A stretch of 64,000 bases of DNA, from assembly GCA_001642415.1 (NCBI GenBank), contig LTDK01000159.1:36059-100058 (forward strand). Reading direction: 5' to 3'. This document shows positions 63,320 to 64,000 of this stretch, in pieces. A model generated the notes under the pieces. It did not search any database, was not told where the DNA came from, and saw only the letters and a list, made by a program, of their open reading frames with translations. How positions within the stretch are numbered: position 1 is the first letter of the stretch; each line of letters begins with the position of its first letter. Origin of the DNA: Nematocida ironsii (Eukaryota; Microsporidia). The translations under genes and the position numbers were made by a program.

Positions 63320-63700
63320 TGACACCACCACTCAGATGAGAGCTCCTGAGGGCGATCCGGCTGCGCGCCAGCTCACGCGGGGATCTCGCCAAAGAAAAAG
63401 GCCAGGATCTCTGAATTAGTATATCAACTTCCGACTATTTAATCAGAGCTATTCTCCTAATTTTGGGATTGACGCAGGGAAACATCGATAGGTTATTCCA
63501 GTGCTAGATCTAACACAGCTGCACCATAGAGCTTCATGTTTTCGCATGCATAGGCCGCATTCGAAAGATAATAAAGAGTCCATCCCATCACTCTCGTCTC
63601 TCTTTTGGCTATGTAGCAGGGCGGTGTGGCGTTACTCTTCGTGTGTATGTCATCTATAATATCTAATTTACAGAGCATAATATACATAGTGTTCATTAAT
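63320..63700. ncRNA. GC-enriched structured island, candidate non-coding RNA(s)
   Basis: This stretch between the last protein gene and the 5S rRNA is less AT-rich than neighbouring DNA and holds no convincing protein frame. Two hairpins can be read. GGCGATCC (63351-63358) pairs with GGATC-TCGCC (63381-63390) and encloses a GCTG/CAGC stem. CTCTGA-TTA (63409-63418) pairs with TAA-TCAGAG (63440-63448). A run of five A at 63395-63399 would be a poly-T terminator on the minus strand. On that strand GAAGCTC (about 63529-63535) and AATTCAGA near the end recall RNase P conserved regions I and V. RNase P RNA is only a hypothesis. A structured RNA of unknown kind, or two, is the safer reading. Confidence 0.3.
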
Positions 63701-63939
63701 GTGTCTCAATTTGACTTAATGTTTAAGCATAATTGATTTTAAGTATAATCACTTAAGTTAACTTTTTATTATTTATAAATGTATTTTGTTTCTTTTTGTT
63801 TCTGTCTACTTTTTATTGCTTCTACTATTCTAAATTATTTTCTTTTTATTTATGTAAAGTGTACACATTATAATAAAAGAAATTTATTATTGTAGAATAG
63901 AATGCGCACGGAAAGAAAATCAGTGGGTGTGAAATATAC

Positions 63940-64000
63940 ACGTGCGGCCATATGCCTGCGTACACACCAGAACCCGTTCGATCTCTGAAGTTAAGCGCGT
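63940..64000 (+). rRNA. 5S ribosomal RNA, 5' part, cut by the right edge
   Basis: The end of the window reads TGCGGCCATATGCCTGCG then ACCCGTTCGATCTCTGAAGT and TAAGCGCGT. This matches the eukaryotic 5S rRNA 5' half (CGGCCATA..., CCCG-TCGATCTC-GAAG-TAAGC). Only about half of the gene is present. The exact 5' end, near 63939-63943, is estimated from the family. A Pol III transcript; its internal promoter (A box region) would lie at the edge or beyond. Confidence 0.9.

Noticed and set aside
63493..63696. 67-codon minus-strand ORF in the GC-enriched island
   Set aside because: No domain or codon pattern; it overlaps base-paired segments, so an RNA gene is likelier.
1..64000. tRNA genes, CRISPR arrays, spliceosomal introns
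   Set aside because: No T-loop/acceptor pairing of a tRNA was found in intergenic DNA. The repeats at 881-1330 have no CRISPR-like spacers. No gene needed an intron to give a full-length product.

Overview
The window looks like nuclear DNA of a reduced, compact microsporidian, most probably a Nematocida-like species. This is inferred from content, not from a database match. The DNA is AT-rich, the genes show no introns, and many neighbours are only tens of bases apart. The gene set is eukaryotic but stripped down. It includes a bacterial-type nucleotide (ATP/ADP) transporter cut by the left edge, mitosome-type import factors (Tim50, Pam18) and FAD-dependent glycerol-3-phosphate dehydrogenase. 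Large secreted or membrane proteins of unrecognised families are interspersed. A 5S rRNA gene is cut by the right edge.

Layout. 1-5000: nucleotide transporter 5' part, a tandem-repeat field, a repeat-bearing single-pass membrane protein and a tail-anchored-like protein. 5150-9141: NatB auxiliary subunit, an Nse1-like protein, a small two-TM protein, proteasome alpha1 and Pam18. 9620-15287: a secreted CAP-domain protein, two unknown proteins and a 913-residue secreted protein. 15827-28154: Tim50, Mediator Med10, a Sec10-like protein, an importin-7/8-type karyopherin, PI4-kinase (Pik1 type), an exosome RNase PH-like subunit and a large beta-propeller-like protein. 28612-35428: a multipass membrane protein, a piggyBac-type transposase lacking two catalytic Asp, decayed ORFs and an 852-residue secreted protein. 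35950-43447: Ars2/SERRATE, Trm1, ZPR1, 6-phosphogluconolactonase, Sgt1 and ribonucleotide reductase large subunit. 43786-47991: a Ty3/gypsy-type pol remnant with intact retropepsin motif but lost RT and RNase H residues, then a second tail-anchored-like protein paralogous to that at 3383-4780. 48976-63279: TAF1, a UBC4-type E2, Med22, ceramide synthase, GUT2, and DNA polymerase epsilon flanked by two 2-TM proteins. 63300-64000: a GC-enriched, structured, unexplained island and the 5S rRNA.

Two kinds of territory alternate. Housekeeping genes sit in tight head-to-head pairs separated by 16-60 bp. Secreted, membrane, transposon-derived and paralogous genes are embedded in long AT-rich intergenic stretches that carry short shared motifs (CGGGTTAT, a TTTGCAAA palindrome, CATTGTGTAA repeats). 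The housekeeping genes cover RNA polymerase II transcription (TAF1, Med10, Med22, Ars2), DNA synthesis (RNR1, Pol2), protein turnover, nuclear import and lipid signalling. The accessory genes are the best candidates for host interaction or for unknown functions.

The most unusual observations are two independent transposon-derived ORFs that stay open although key catalytic residues are gone, and a dispersed membrane-protein paralog pair whose two members share a perfect TTTGCAAA-centred palindrome just upstream of the start codon.
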